Positions 23,990 through 36,252 of a DNA stretch of 64,000 bases are shown here, in pieces. This DNA comes from Salvator merianae (Eukaryota; Chordata; Lepidosauria; Squamata; Teiidae). The position numbers and the translations under genes were made by a program. The notes under the pieces were generated by a model. That model ran no database searches. It saw nothing but the letters and a program-made list of their open reading frames with translations, and was not told where the DNA came from. The stretch is from assembly GCA_003586115.2 (NCBI GenBank), contig QVOM02000025.1:48646163-48710162 (forward strand). The letters run 5' to 3'. The stretch's first letter is position 1; the number at the start of each line of letters is the position of its first letter.

Positions 23990-24416
23990 CAATGTAAAGA
24001 AACATAGAAAAGAATAGAAAAGAATAGAAGTTGCTTCCAGAAAATTGGAAGTTTCAAGTGAATGTTTCATATGAAAATGGGCATGATAAAAGGCAAAAAC
24101 TAAATGGACCTAACAGCCATAGAAGAAATTAAGCAGATTAATAGAATATAAGAAAAAAAAATGCTACTTGTAGAAAAAGAAATCTACTTCAGTTTTATTT
24201 ACTATGCTAAAGTCTTTAGCTGTGTGGATCACAGCAAACTGTGGCACATTCTTAAAGAGATGGGAGTACCAGACCACTTTAACTGTCTCTTATGGAAACT
24301 GTGTGTGGATCAAGAAGTCACAGTTAGAACTGAACATGGAACAACTGTTTGGAAAAGAGTAGGACACAGTTATATATTGTTGCTGTATTTAACTGATATG
24401 CAGAGCGCATCATATG
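23990..24416 (+). pseudogene. Bov-B (RTE) LINE fragment, part 1
   Basis: Bov-B LINEs are RTE-clade retrotransposons abundant in squamates and known for transfer between vertebrates. At 24161-24416 the frame reads 'FSCVDHSKLWHILKEMGVPD' and 'TVRTEHGTTVWK', matching the AFDCVDHNKLWKILKEMGIPDH and TVRTGHGT segments of the Bov-B reverse transcriptase. The stretch 23990-24150 resembles sequence normally far upstream in the ORF, so an internal deletion is inferred at about 24150. A hAT element at 24417-24779 splits it from part 2. Many substitutions and stops: inactive. Confidence 0.85.
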
Positions 24417-24779
24417 TGGAGATGTGCACAAACTTGACAATGGTGGTTTAGTTCAAATAGAACAAAACCGTGTGTGATTTAGTTTAAATTCAAGCTGGCT
24501 TAAACCAGTTCAATTCAAACCTCAAACCAGTTTGACCTGGTTCTTCACATCAAGATTCAAATAAACAGCCCTTTAAGAGGGCAAAATACTAATGAATTTG
24601 AACCAATTTGAATTGAACCAGGTGGTTCAAACCTGTTTGACTGAAACTTCTTGGTTTGACCCAAGTTCAAACACCCCCCCCCCCTTGAACCAGGGGGTGC
24701 TTTGGTTCAAATTTGGATTGTTTGAACAATTCTGTCTGATTTAAACCAGTTCAAACTCAAACCTGTTAGTGCATTTCTA
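24417..24779. mobile_element. hAT element (363 bp) inserted into Bov-B
   Basis: Starts TGGAGATGTGCACAAA and ends TTAGTGCATTTCTA. Flanking octamers ATCATATG (24409-24416) and GTCATGTG (24780-24787) match at 6 of 8. The interior is dominated by GGTTCAAAC/GTTTGAACTGG words on both strands, with a C-run at 24673-24684. Confidence 0.8.
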
Positions 24780-25410
24780 GTCATGTGAAATGCTGGACCG
24801 GGCGAATCAAAAGCCAGAATTAAAATTGCCAGTAGAAATATCAACAACCTAAGATATTCAGATAATACCACTCTGATGACTGAAAGTGAAGAAAAAATAA
24901 GGATCCACTTGAAGAGGGTGAAAGAAAACAGTGCAAAAAGCTGGCTTAAAGCTCAACATAAAAATAAAAAAATTAAAAAAATTAAAAAAAGCAAAATCAT
25001 GTCATCTTGTCCTCTCAGTTCATGATAAACAGAAGGGGGAAAAAAATGGAAGCAGTGACACATTTGATTTTCTTAGGCTCAGATATCACTCCTGATGGTG
25101 ATGCCCATGCAAGCATGAAATTAGAAGATGCTTGACCCTTGTGAACAAAGCTCAAATACTTTGCCCAATTAATAAGACAAGTCTCATTGGAAAATATCCT
25201 GATGGTGGGAAAAACTGAAGGCAATAAATAAATAAATAAATAAATACATAATTAGATGGCAGAGGATGAGATGGATAGATAATATCTTGGAAGCAATGAA
25301 TATGAGGACAGGCAAACTCTGGGAGACTGTAGAGGATTGAATGATCTGGTCTGATATGAGCCATGGGATCACAAAGGGTTGGTTACAGCTTAACAACTGA
25401 ACAATAAGCA
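24780..25410 (+). pseudogene. Bov-B (RTE) LINE fragment, part 2 with 3' end
   Basis: It continues part 1 after the hAT insertion: 'NLRYSDNTTLMTESEEK' (the usual YADD is YSDN here) at about 24850-24900, then 'HLIFLGSDITPDGDAH' at about 25060-25105, and near the end 'GCCATGGGATCACAAAGGGT' at about 25360-25380. That corresponds to the typical Bov-B 3' region (MGSQRVG-type coding end and CTGAAC tail). An (AAAT)n stretch at 25228-25247 and an A-rich insertion at 24959-24990 interrupt it. The catalytic motif is lost. Confidence 0.85.
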
Positions 25411-25514
25411 CAAACTAATAATTATGTGGACTGTGGATATTCTTGACTGGCATAGTTGAGAGTAATGCCATTCAATCCAGAACCCACCATAGTGAACAGG
25501 GAAACTGAAAGAAG

Positions 25515-25871
25515 TTGAGATGTGTATGGGGAAAAAAAATCACTTTCAAACAAAAATCTGCATTTTCCCTTCATCAGCAAATTTCAGTGTCAAAAATGCT
25601 TTTATTTATTTTTTTTGCTTTTTTTTTTGCATTTATTTTCATGTTTTTCACAATGTGTTTTTCCCATTGAAAATGTCTTTTAAAATGCCATTTTCATGGT
25701 TTAAACAGAAAAAAAATCAACAAATATTTTGTTTCCACAAAAGAAGATGCTATTTTGTTTCTGTTGAAAACTGTAAATGTGAAAAAAGGCATTTTTGATT
25801 TGACATGAAAATTTGTGAATACAAAACTTTCTATGAATTTTCAAATGTGAATCAAAATTTGCACATTCCTA
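25515..25871. mobile_element. hAT element (357 bp), TTTTCACATTT-type interior
   Basis: Starts TTGAGATGTGTATGG and ends TTTGCACATTCCTA. Flanks GAAAGAAG (25507-25514) and GAAGGGAG (25872-25879) match at 6 of 8. The interior has repeated GAAAATG/CATTTTC/GTGAAAA words, as in the copies at 4792 and 28991. Confidence 0.7.
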
Positions 25872-25879
25872 GAAGGGAG

Positions 25880-27290
25880 TCCTTTGTTCCCTGTGGGTAT
25901 TACCATTTGGGACTTTTTGTACTTTGTTCACAGTGAAGATAAAATTCAAGAATTGTTGCATGGGCATTCCTAATATTTACTTGTTTTACATGTTCTTTAA
26001 GTTCCTATTATGCTGTATTTATGTAAATGTGATTTATGATACTTTCATGTTTTTTAATTTATAATATATGTGTGCTACATCATGGCCATAATAGGAATCT
26101 ATAATGGTAAACTTTTGCACTCTTAATAAATTCATATTATAAGTGCATAAGTAGTGGTGTTTCCATTATTTATAATTGCCATGGTAGCTTCTCTACAGTC
26201 CACTTGGACAGTGACAGCTTTTTCATTGGTCTTCAGTATCCAATTACCAAAAGATTCAGGGCTGGCTGCATAACCACAGTGGCTGGAACATCCCTGAGTG
26301 CAAAAAGCGTATCTGGGAGCTCCCTAGGAGACAACCATTTCCAATGCAATTTCTGGGTACACAAACAAAATCCTCCCCCAGTCTGCAACTTTGGAGGCCA
26401 GGGGACCTCTCGTGAATTGCTGTTGGAATTATTCTCAGAGTGCCTTCTGTTCCTGAATTGAATTGCTTGATTTGTGCCAAAGAATGGTTTCTGTATCATG
26501 TGTCAAGGTACATGATGAGGAACCCGCCTAAGTCTGTGGCCAGCAATGGAAATTAAAGGCTGCATTCATAGAGGGGAAAATGATGCTGGGTTAAAACTTG
26601 AAAGACATGGCACATTCATGCTGGTGTCACATTTGGGCATGGAGAGCCCCTCCAAGGGCCAGCAAGCCTGTAGGAAGTGTTTCTTTCCAGAAATCAGTAA
26701 GAATAAGTATGGGGATTCTCGCTGCCCTTCAGCACTTGCACTGCTACCCTGAAGATGGAAGGTAGTCACATGAGCAACCAGTTGCTCTGTGCTTCCCTTA
26801 GATACTTAGCTTATCTATTTGTATTAAATGATAATCTGTGTTAGAAGTACTATAGTAGTCCAATAAATGGACTGTTCAAATGTTGTAGTTTCGTGTTTTG
26901 CTGTAATGAAAACCAAATATTTCAGAAGAAAACGTCTAACAAATACGTTGAAGACCAGAAATAATTCTTGAATTATACAGTAGCTAGTTATTACAACATT
27001 ACATGATTTATAAGATGCACTTTACTACATGGGAAGTTATCACTTACCTTGAGCCAATTACCTCCAGCTTCTGCTGAAAGGGAAACCTACTGATTCTTAC
27101 AGTGTATTTAGCATCAATGGTTCTAGGCTTATGGCTGCCTAGAGGTAAACAGAGCAGTTTTCAGGAACAAGGGATAAATTTCATGTGCACATGAGCTTCA
27201 GGTACAATTGCTATTAATTAATGTAGCAAATAGATGCATGCAATTATCTCTAGCAACTGTACTCTAAGCTCTTGTCAGGTTGGATTTAGC
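25880..27290. other. Non-coding sequence, nothing recognised
   Basis: No transposon termini or exon-like motif seen. Overlapping short frames on both strands at 26204-26500 look random. Confidence 0.4.
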
Positions 27291-27298
27291 CTTTCTGT

Positions 27299-27684
27299 TA
27301 AAGATGTGCACAAATTCAAAATCAAAGGGTTGATTTGGTTCAAATCAAGCTAAATCTCATTGAGTTTGGACTTGACATGCTGACCTGGTTCTAGATTGAA
27401 CTTGAACTATTCATAAGCTACTGAATATTGCGGGGCATTGATATAACTGAGAATTGTGCAATTCTGGCAGGATTACACTATTCTCAGTTGTAACAAAAGG
27501 ATCAAATAGAGTCATTCTGAATTGAACTATTGAAATCTATCATATTTGATCAAACACCATCTGGTGTGGTTTGAATTTAACCTTTTCCTTTTGAACAGGG
27601 GGTGGTTTGGTTTCAATCAAACAGGGTTGAACTGAACAGTTCAATTTAAACTGTTTTAACATGAACCAAATTTTAACATCTCTA
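27299..27684. mobile_element. hAT element (386 bp), GTTTGAAC-type interior
   Basis: Starts TAAAGATGTGCACAAATTC and ends TTTTAACATCTCTA. Flanks CTTTCTGT (27291-27298) and CACTCTGT (27685-27692) match at 6 of 8. Interior words are TTTGAAC/GTTCAAA and TTGAACT. Confidence 0.75.
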
Positions 27685-28134
27685 CACTCTGTGCCTGTCT
27701 GGTAAAATATTGAAGTGTCTATTCATTAATTAATATGTTGCCCTAAAGTAGAGAAAAATATTATATAAATGACTCCCCATAATGATATATCCAACTAGCT
27801 AATGAAAAATCATTAAAATGGCTAGGGCAAACTAAGGTTGTATTCCAACAGGATAAATACCTAAGTATTGAGGTGATGGCTCTCATGGGAAGGACTTTCA
27901 CCCACACTTGTTGTGAACAACTGGATTGCAAGGCCAAATTAGGAAGGTTGCTTCACCTCTCTATGGGGAACAGTTTTGCACTTGTGGAGCACCAGAAACA
28001 AAAGAAAGAGACCATATATTAATAACCTGTCAACTATATTAATCTGTGAGAGAATAATATCTGAATTCATTCTTGGACAAATGGAGATTCTAGGAAGTTA
28101 GAAGGCATACTGTTCTCAATGATGTAGCAATGCC

Positions 28135-28885
28135 CTGGAAGGGACAGGTACAAAATCTGGGGATGATCTTGGACTCTGTACTGTTACTTGAAGCTCAGGT
28201 GGAAGCAGCATCCAAGAGTCCCTACTTCCAGCTCCAGCTGGTTCACCAACTTTGACCCCTTCTGGACAGAGATAATTTAGCCACAGTAATCCAAGCTCTG
28301 GTAACTTCCAGACTGGACTATTTTAATGTACTCTACATGGTGCTGTCCATGAAGATACAGCTAGTGCAGAATATTGCAGCTAGACTGCTGGCCAGTATGG
28401 CTGGCCAGATGCACATCATGTCAGTCTTAAAAGAGTTGTACTGGCTGCCAATTTGCTACCAAACCCAACTCAAAATATTAGCATTAACCAAAAGGGTGAT
28501 AAATGACTTGGAGCCCAATATCTAAAGGAATGCCTTCTCCCATATTGACCTGCTCATGCCTTAAGATCTGCAGGACAGCCCCTCATATTTGTCCCATCAC
28601 CTTCAGGAGCAAAAAGAGTAAGCTCCTGGGATATAGTCTTCTCAGTAGTGGCCCCTAGACTATGGAATAGTCTCCCCACCAAAGTATGCTAGGCACCTTC
28701 ACTTTACATGTTCAGGAGAGCAGTGAAATCATACCTGTTCACACTAGCCTTTCACTACAGTAACAGTTTTCCCTCCCCACTTTCAGGCCCTATCATGTTT
28801 TTTAGTGTGCTCATTTTACATTTTGCTGTAACCTGTCCTGAGATTTTCAGGTATAGGGTGAGATAAAAATGCAAATAAATAAATA
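28135..28885 (+). pseudogene. L2/CR1-L3 LINE 3' fragment: end of ORF2 and 3' UTR
   Basis: At 28337-28525 the frame reads 'LVQNIAARLLASMAGQM' and 'LYWLPICYQTQLKILALT', matching 'VVQNAAAQAISG..' and 'LHWLPVSLHTQFKVLVVT' of the LINE at 15545-19275. The 3' UTR ends 'ACCTGTCCTGAGATTTTCAG', then 'GATAAAAATGC' and an AATAAATAAATAAA tail (about 28873-28885). The endonuclease and RT core are absent because of 5' truncation. Confidence 0.85.
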
Positions 28886-28990
28886 AACAAACTAGAATGT
28901 GACAGCTATTACTTTCAAAGTCTGTCCAAGTCAGGAAACTGTATTTTGAACAGATTGTGGTAGATTTTAAAGGGGATGAGCATTATTGAC

Positions 28991-29341
28991 TAGAGACGTG
29001 CAAAATTACGTTTGCATTCATGAATTCAATGCAATATTTCACATCCATGGATATTCACATCAAATTGAAAATGTGGTTTTTCACATTTCCAGAATTTGAT
29101 TGAAATAAACTGCCCCCCCCCTTGTGAAATGGAATATTTGATTGAACATTTGCATTTTCACTGTGTTTTTCTTATGAAAAGGGCATTTCCAAAGGAAAAA
29201 AAAATACCCTGCAAAAACAAATGTGAAGATGGTGTTTTTTTGTTTTATGTTTTGCTGTTGTGATTTGCCACTGAAGCAAAAATGTGGGTTTTCACTTTGA
29301 CAGTGAAATGGAAACATGAATTTTGTTTGTGTACATCCCTA
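28991..29341. mobile_element. hAT element (351 bp), TTTTCACATTT-type interior
   Basis: Starts TAGAGACGTGCAAAATTACG and ends TTTGTGTACATCCCTA. Flanks TTATTGAC (28983-28990) and TTATTTAC (29342-29349) match at 7 of 8. No coding capacity. Confidence 0.85.
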
Positions 29342-29642
29342 TTATTTACTCATGAGTCATAAACTACCATATGCAGCTCCAATTATATGTATATATAAAT
29401 TTTAATTGTCTGTGTGATTTTGTCTTTATGTTAATGTTCATGTAAGTTATAATCTATAGACTGAACAATAAGCATATTCAGATTACAAAATATAAATGAC
29501 TCATTGCTCCTGATATTGAGAAGTCCTTATATATTTTATGTAGGATATTAATTATAAAATTATTTCATATTATCTATATTTTATATATACATATACAACT
29601 TTCTTTATATGGGAATTGCTATATTTATTCTGCTATCAATAC

Positions 29643-30514
29643 TAGGGATGTGCACGAAGGCACTTTTCCCTTTTCGCTTCGCAGGACTGCAAAGCTCCTA
29701 GGCTTCGTTTTCGTGTGAAAAAATACGCACGAAAATGAAGCCCTTCGTTTTCGCGGCGAAAATCTTCGCTGCGAATGGAAGCAGATAAATCAAGGCGAAG
29801 GGAAGACCTTTGCCTTAATTTCTCTGCTTCGGATGGCGCTCGCCTCTCTCTCATTCCCCCCCCCAGTCTGTCAGTGTAATGACAGACTGGGGGGGGATGA
29901 GAGAGAGGCGAGCGCCATCGGAAGCAGAGAAATCAAGGCAAAAAGGTCTTCCGTTCACCTTGATTTATCTGCTTCCGATGGCGCAGCGCGCTCTCTCACT
30001 CCTGCCGCAGTCTGTCAGTCTGATGACAGACTGGGGGGGGGATGANNNNNNNNNNNNNNNNNNNNNNNNNNNNNNNNNNNNNNNNNNNNNNNNNNNNNNN
30101 NNNNNNNNNNNNNNNNNNNNNNNNNNNNNNNNNNNNNNNNNNNNNNNNNNNNNNNNNNNNNNNNNNNNNNNNNNNNNNNNNNNNNNNNNNNNNNNNNNNN
30201 NNNNNGGGGGGTGAGTCAGTGAGGGGAAGAGAAGGAAAATCAACGGGAAGGGAATCCCTCCCTTCCATTGAATTTTCTGCACTTCCACTCGCTGCTGGCT
30301 GGCTGATTCACCCTAGGCTGTCAGCGCCAGCGCTGACAGCCTAGAGAGGTGAGACTTTGGCAAATTGCGAAGGTCCCGAAATACTTCGAAAAATTGAGGG
30401 ACCTTCGCAATTCGCATTCGTGATTTCTGGTGCCCTTCGCATTCGATGCAAAGGGCACGAAATCACGAAATTCGATCGAAAATCGAATGCCACGAAGCTT
30501 CGTGCACACCCCTA
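29643..30514. mobile_element. GC-type hAT element (872 bp in this assembly) containing the sequence gap
   Basis: Starts TAGGGATGTGCACGAAGG and ends CTTCGTGCACACCCCTA. Flanks ATCAATAC (29635-29642) and ATCCATAC (30515-30522) match at 7 of 8. Inside are alternating hairpins: 'ATCAAGGCGAAGGG/CCTTTGCCTTAAT' and 'CCCAGTCTGTCAG/CTGACAGACTGGG' types at 29779-30045, then 160 N (30046-30205). Same subfamily as 20052-21103 and 49840-50768. Confidence 0.9.
30046..30205. other. Assembly gap (160 N)
   Basis: Undetermined bases lie directly after a G-run and before another G-run, within a hairpin array. Gap size may be nominal. Confidence 0.99.
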
Positions 30515-30522
30515 ATCCATAC

Positions 30523-31870
30523 CCGTTTATTCATTATAATTATGATTCACCTCTTTTTTGGGAAATTGGCCTGTTTAATTTTTATGTTACTAAACTCTGA
30601 CCTGGAATGTTATTAATGGATTAATTTGTTTTTGGTAATATAAAAGGAATTGAGGCTTAATCCAAATGTGCCATTCAAGATGGGAGATATGGGAGTGAAA
30701 GAACTTCAAAAGCTGCAATTATGGCCCTCAGTCTAATTTAGTTCACCTCCCCTCCCACTATTACATATGTGGGCAAGAAGTGGATGGATAACACCTCAGA
30801 GTAGCTTTTATCAGTTTACCAGTACCCCACTTCGAGGAAGCCTTTGGGGCAATCAGAGATTGTGTCACACCCCAGCTTCTAGTCAATAGCTACAAGGAGC
30901 TTTAGTAAATGGATTCATAGAACTCACACTTAGTCTCTGTGGACATAACTCTATCTAACAATGTTTGTTTTACCAAATATATTTAGATGGTTTTAAATTC
31001 CTGGGTAATATTAATAAAATGGATAACATGAAGTTCCTTGAGTAATCTCTTGAACTCCCTAGCATGTTTAATGTTTCTAATTAGCACCGGTGGGTGCGTA
31101 AACTTTAAGTTTATTGCTGATTATTTTAATATAAACAAATAGCAGCATCAGCTGCAGGATCTGTAAGCATTAGGTGTCACAATATTACCTTGATCAAGTA
31201 AGGTTGGAGCAAAGGTATGAACCTCAATGGGAGACAAAATGTATTAAAATAAGTAAATATAAATTAAAATTAAATTAAATTGAAATCTGTTAAAACATTT
31301 AGAGAAGCATGCCACTGGAATGTGATTTAGTGAGAGAAAAATGGCTAACAAAATAACACAGATGTGACAATCTATCAGGCCACTTCCATGTTACATGTGG
31401 GTTGAATACATGGTTTGGTTAGTTTGCAGTTTACAGTTTGTAGAAAACAAGGGATCTTTGAAGGTTCATCACTGAGTTGAACAGGCCTGATGTTATGTTT
31501 GCATTGTAGCTGAACATGGAGCTTAACACTCAGAAAACTACCAAGTGAGCTGTTCACAAGGTCTGTGCCTCTAAAAAGGCATATTGTGGCCTATTTGTTC
31601 TCTCAGTCACTCACCCCTTTCTGCTACATCTTCACCTATTGGTTAATATGCTGCCTTTTGCAATTAAGTGACTCAAGTTCCAACAATCACTTGTGGAAAG
31701 GCTGTTGGCTACTTTGCTTTCTTTATGTTTTTGTGCCCAGGGAACAGGAGTACCATTGACTGCTTTGAGAACCAAGAGGGAAGGGATGCTTATGGAATGG
31801 AATGAAAGTATATAAAAGGACAGAGTCCATCATTTCAGTTCACTTCATGTTTTATTTATTTATTTATTGG
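30523..31870. other. AT-rich non-coding sequence
   Basis: Nothing recognisable apart from AAATTAAATT-type simple sequence at about 31257-31282 and (TTTA)n at about 31850-31868. Confidence 0.45.
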
Positions 31871-31877
31871 AGACAGA

Positions 31878-32057
31878 GGCCCTTTCTGCACTTGGACGTA
31901 TTCCAGACTATATCTCAGAATAGGGACCTGCCATCTGCATGCTAGTGCAGTCTATGGTAGACCCTGGGCAAGACCTTTCATAGTTTGCACTAGCATGTGC
32001 GTAGCAGGTCCCTATTCTGGGATATAATCCACAATAAGGCCAAGTGCAGAAAGGGCC
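31878..32057. mobile_element. Palindromic 180-bp foldback element, copy 1
   Basis: Ends GGCCCTTTCTGCACTT and AAGTGCAGAAAGGGCC are perfect inverted repeats. AGA is duplicated on each side (31875-31877 and 32058-32060). The inner arms 'ATAGGGACCTGCC' with 'GCATGCTAGTGCA' and their inverted counterparts pair over roughly 45 bases, so the element can fold into one long hairpin. A second copy of the same length is at 43890-44069. Confidence 0.85.
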
Positions 32058-32060
32058 AGA

Positions 32061-34400
32061 GTTGCCTTGCAGTTTCCTGGATCAAAGAGGGTAATTGCTG
32101 TGTTAGTTCTCTGCTTTAGTTTAAGAGTCTCTATAGCTTAGCTTTGGTCTGTGTCAACTGCTTTTTGTAATTTCTCTCTCTCTCTCTCTCTCCTTTCTTT
32201 TCTTTTCTTTTTTTTTTTATTTTCCCTTACCTGAAATTTTTGGTTTCAGAATTTAATTGGGGGAGAGGTAGGGTATTAGTTTAGAGGTAGGTCACAAACA
32301 GTTCTCTGGTCTATCCTGTTGCACTCTCTGGCTCGCTTTTGCTTTCTGCTTATTTTGTCTGCTACTGCAGTTTGTTTGGTTTAGGGATAAAGGTGAGTGG
32401 GTAAGGCAGCAGCAAGGTACCTGCATAATTTATTTACTTTGAGTTTGATGGTGCTTGAGGGGAGGCTGCTAGCCTGAAAATGACCTTTTTTGTGATGTTT
32501 TACAGTTCTCTGTGTATCATGAGGTCTTGCAGCAGCCAATTTGGGGGGCTCCAGCTCAAACCCTTCAGAACTTTGGCTCTGTTGCCCCCCTTGCTGCCAT
32601 CCTGTGTAGAATTGTCCATTGAACTGAACTGGAAATAGCTTTGAGTCATTCAAAGTTTGATGCAAATCCGTTCATAGGTCATGTGGTCCAGTATGAAACA
32701 AACAAAACTGAACTATTAAAAGGTTGTTCTCATTTCAACTTCTCATCTCTAATCTAATGCTAAAAGCAGAACTTATCAAAATTGATTTAGAATATCTTCC
32801 TAGAATGCCTAACTCTAGCAAAATCTGCAAGGTCAGAAAGAGCTCTTTCCCTTTGCATTAAGAACAGTATTATGTTAGTAGTTTTATTCTTAATGCAGCA
32901 GGGGGACAGATATCTTACACAGTTTCCCTGGCTATCAAGATCACAGGTGAGATTTTTGTTTCCAATCTTGACATGGGGTAGGAGGCTGCTTCTCCCTGGC
33001 ATAATGATTGTATGAACTTGGCATTTGGTGGGGATTGTCCCCTCACCCATTCATCCATTATCAAGACAGTTGCAATGCCAATTTATAGGTTGCTGCCCTT
33101 GCTACCATTACATGTCAAGGCTCCATAATCTTGATGTTGTTGGGTTGGAACAGTTCCTCTCCCTCAGTTTGATGCCAGGAGGAGTATTTTCTGTATTTGA
33201 ATGCTGGAAAAAATGGTTACTGAGAAGACATTTAAATCCTCTTAGATGACAGTACTCCATGACATGACAATGCCATGTATTGGTTCTGTGCACTGAAAGC
33301 ACCATTGTTACCTGATGACCTCAGAAATATGATTTTAAAAAGGCATCTTTGATCAGAAAACAGGGAGCTGACTTTTAATAACGATCTGTAGGCGGATTGT
33401 CTTCAGTTGGTGATTCTGAAGCCACTGGCAACCTAAAACAGGACAAAAAAAAAATGCATTCAACTGACAAAACTCCTCAAGTATAGAGCTGAGTAGAAAC
33501 ATTTGTATCAAGATAAATCATTTTTAATAGATCATCCCAGCTATATATAACAAAAATATATGCCTATATTTGGCCATTTATTTGTCTCTTTCTTCATATG
33601 ATAACTCTGTCTCCTTTTTCTGTCTAATTCTTCTTATATCATTGAAACAGAATGAAGCAGTTTTGATCAAGGCAACTTGGTTTCAGGTGACCTTTGTTTT
33701 AGGCTGTGATCATACACAGATGACTTTGAGGTGGGATTGTTCACACACCAGTCTGCCCTTCCCTTTTTTCATGAACATTCTATGCTAGAGAAAGGGGATT
33801 AGAGGAGATCTGGGAACATGAGGTGCCTCCAAGTCATTCCTTTTGTTATGTCTGAACACAGCCTTGTCCTGTATTTAGTAAGAACCTTGTTCTGCACAAC
33901 TGCAGCTCTCACTTTAAGCAGAAAAGTCAGAATGCCGATGTTTGACTTTCAAGAACGTATTCATGAATCTATAATATTTTATTCAAATCTTTCTTGACAT
34001 TTATTGCTCTTTGTCTATTTCTCTAAAGTAAGCAAGAGGGTACTGGCACTGAAACAAGGGGAAGAAGTCCTGGTGTGAAATATATATTGTTACACTTTCA
34101 TTTTTCAAGTCAGCCAGGTAGCAGAAAGTTGGAGAAGTTTCCCTGCATCCAGTAGCTCAAAGCTTGTCTCTACTCTTCCTTTCTCATTTATGCACGATTC
34201 AGTTCAGGATTGGCTAATGTGTCTGTAATTCATTATGCTCAGCAAGGTCAATTTTTCATGTGGCTTTGCACAGTGTTTTTCCTACAATTATTTCAGTCTG
34301 TTCTGATCCCTACCTTCACTTCCTTTTAGCTACCTTGGCCTCTGCCCCACCAGCTTCACCAATGCATCCATTAAAATAAATATAATTATTTATATAGTTA
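32061..34400. other. Non-coding sequence with (CT)n
   Basis: A (CT)n run lies at about 32174-32192 followed by T-rich sequence. No gene or transposon end was recognised. The minus-strand frame of 94 codons at 32381-32665 has no family motif. Confidence 0.4.
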
Positions 34401-34487
34401 TTTATTTATTCTATTATTTATTCTATTAATATTAATATTATTTATAAATATTAATAAATAATATTTATTCTATTATTTTAATAGAAT

Positions 34488-34523
34488 AATAATTATTCTA
34501 TTATTACTGTCATATATAGAGAA

Positions 34524-34565
<42 letters not shown>

Positions 34566-34601
34566 TTCTCTATATATGACAGTAATAATAGAATAATTAT
34601 T
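34488..34601. repeat. Perfect 114-bp AT-rich palindrome
   Basis: Arms 34488-34528 and 34561-34601 are exact 41-base inverted copies. They flank a central (TA)16 at 34529-34560, which is itself self-complementary, so the whole block is one perfect palindrome. The arm includes 'TACTGTCATATATAGAGAAG'. AATATT-type simple sequence lies to the left (34376-34487). Confidence 0.95.
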
Positions 34602-34905
34602 CTGAAACTAAAGGAAAGAGTGATGAAGCTGACTATTAGTTAATTAATTAATTTGGAAGATAGGGTAGAGGTTTATATATATATATATATAAAAAGAGAC
34701 TTGGTTGCTAAAGAGGAAATTCCTTGTTTTAAAAGTTTCCTGCTCTACACTGGCATTATTGTATATATGCACAAAAGCTCACATTTTTAAAACACTGCAT
34801 TACCACAATTTTAAAGTTGCATGAGACTTTTTATTGCCTTCATGAGACTCATTCATAATGAAGGACGCATTTGCAATTTTAGCCTGAAGGTCAGGAAGCT
34901 GCAAC

Positions 34906-34908
34906 TTT

Positions 34909-34972
<64 letters not shown>

Positions 34973-34978
34973 TCCTTC
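34906..34978. repeat. (TTTC)n microsatellite
   Basis: About seventeen TTTC units. Confidence 0.95.
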
Positions 34979-35808
34979 TATAAAGTGAAGAATGCAATCC
35001 ACACAATCAGTGAAAGAAACAAAGCAGTTAAAATGACTCCCTTCAAATCACTGCTGTAATTCTATGTTCAGTAGTGCTGATTAACATAGCCATGACCCAC
35101 AGGTTATAAGTGTGAGACAGAAGTAAGAGGCTGTTCTCCTTTGAACAGATAGTACTGGGAAACAGAAAGTCCAAGGCTACTTTGGCTGCATTTGGTTTAA
35201 ATAAATTGACATTGCAAAGGAGACAGCTGAGCTGTGACTGGGAAACTGAGTACTAAAGTAGCCTGGGTAACTTAGAATTGGAGTTATAAGGGACACTTTG
35301 TGCTAAATGAAACTATAGTAGGATCTGTGTGGTGACTAAATCAGCTTCTTGCTGGGCAAAAACAGTCATCCAGTCCCAGAAACAGAAGGCATGCTGTCTG
35401 CATCCGCGCTGTTTGCCCTCCCTCACTAACTTGAAACTGGGGAATAAAATTTCCCAGCTTCTCTGAACAGCATGATAAAGCAACCAGACAGAAAATGGCC
35501 CTGAAACTGGGTTGTTGTCTGTCCACCATTGCATTGTATCAAGCAGAAATGGCAGCACCACCAATCTTCTGTGTGGGAGTACTGCAAGAGACTGGGGCCA
35601 GCAAGTGTCTTGCAGAGAGTTTTCTCCTGCTGTACAAAAACATAACCTCCAAGGACAGCTTCTGATGGGAACATAGACATGTGGATGTCATGCACCTTGG
35701 ACTTTAAACAAATGCCTTCTTTTTGCCATACAAACATAGCATCAGCTTGTTATGTGAAATATGCAAAGTACTTCCTGACTACCATCTGTAGGAAGGAATA
35801 TAAAACAA
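34979..35808. other. Non-coding sequence, nothing recognised
   Basis: Short overlapping frames on the minus strand (35313-35737) show no motif. Confidence 0.4.
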
Positions 35809-36252
35809 GGGACCTTTTTGCACTTTTCACCATAGAACAGTGAATAATTATCCTGTTCTATGCTGGAACAGACCTCACAGTGTGGTGACCATCCGCACTT
35901 CATGACCATAGAAAAGACTACAGCGCAAATGCTGGCATTCTGCACCATGACAGTGACTGGGAAACTTCTGGCTGCTGTCATGGCAACTGGCAATGCCACA
36001 CAATGATGCAGGTGCAGGTACAGACACAACTGCACCATTCTGCGTTTGTACCAGAAGCAGGTGCAAATGCAGTGTACTGGGAGCAGTCCATCTGTTCCTG
36101 ATACAGCTGTGGAGCATAATTTTGTGCTTCACAGAAGGAAGCAATCAGGAGCAGCTATAGTCTACTCCCAATCATCAGGCCTCTACAAAATGCAGAAGCA
36201 GTTGACTAGTGAGTGTCCCTGGCACTCACTAGTGTCAAGTGGAAAAAGGCCC
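35809..36252. mobile_element. GGGCC-terminus element with hairpin core (444 bp)
   Basis: Left end GGGACCTTTTTGCACTT and the reverse complement of the right end GGGCCTTTTTCCACTT match well. A core 'CACCATGACAGTGACTGGGA...GCTGTCATGG' lies at 35944-35988, and an 'CACTAGTG'-rich segment near the right end. Flanking bases do not give a clear target duplication. Confidence 0.7.

Noticed and set aside
30042..30344. Frames running through the N gap
   Set aside because: They consist mostly of unknown residues and are not real.
32381..32665. 94-codon minus-strand frame as a host gene
   Set aside because: No recognisable domain, no splice or promoter context, and it lies in repeat-like intergenic sequence.
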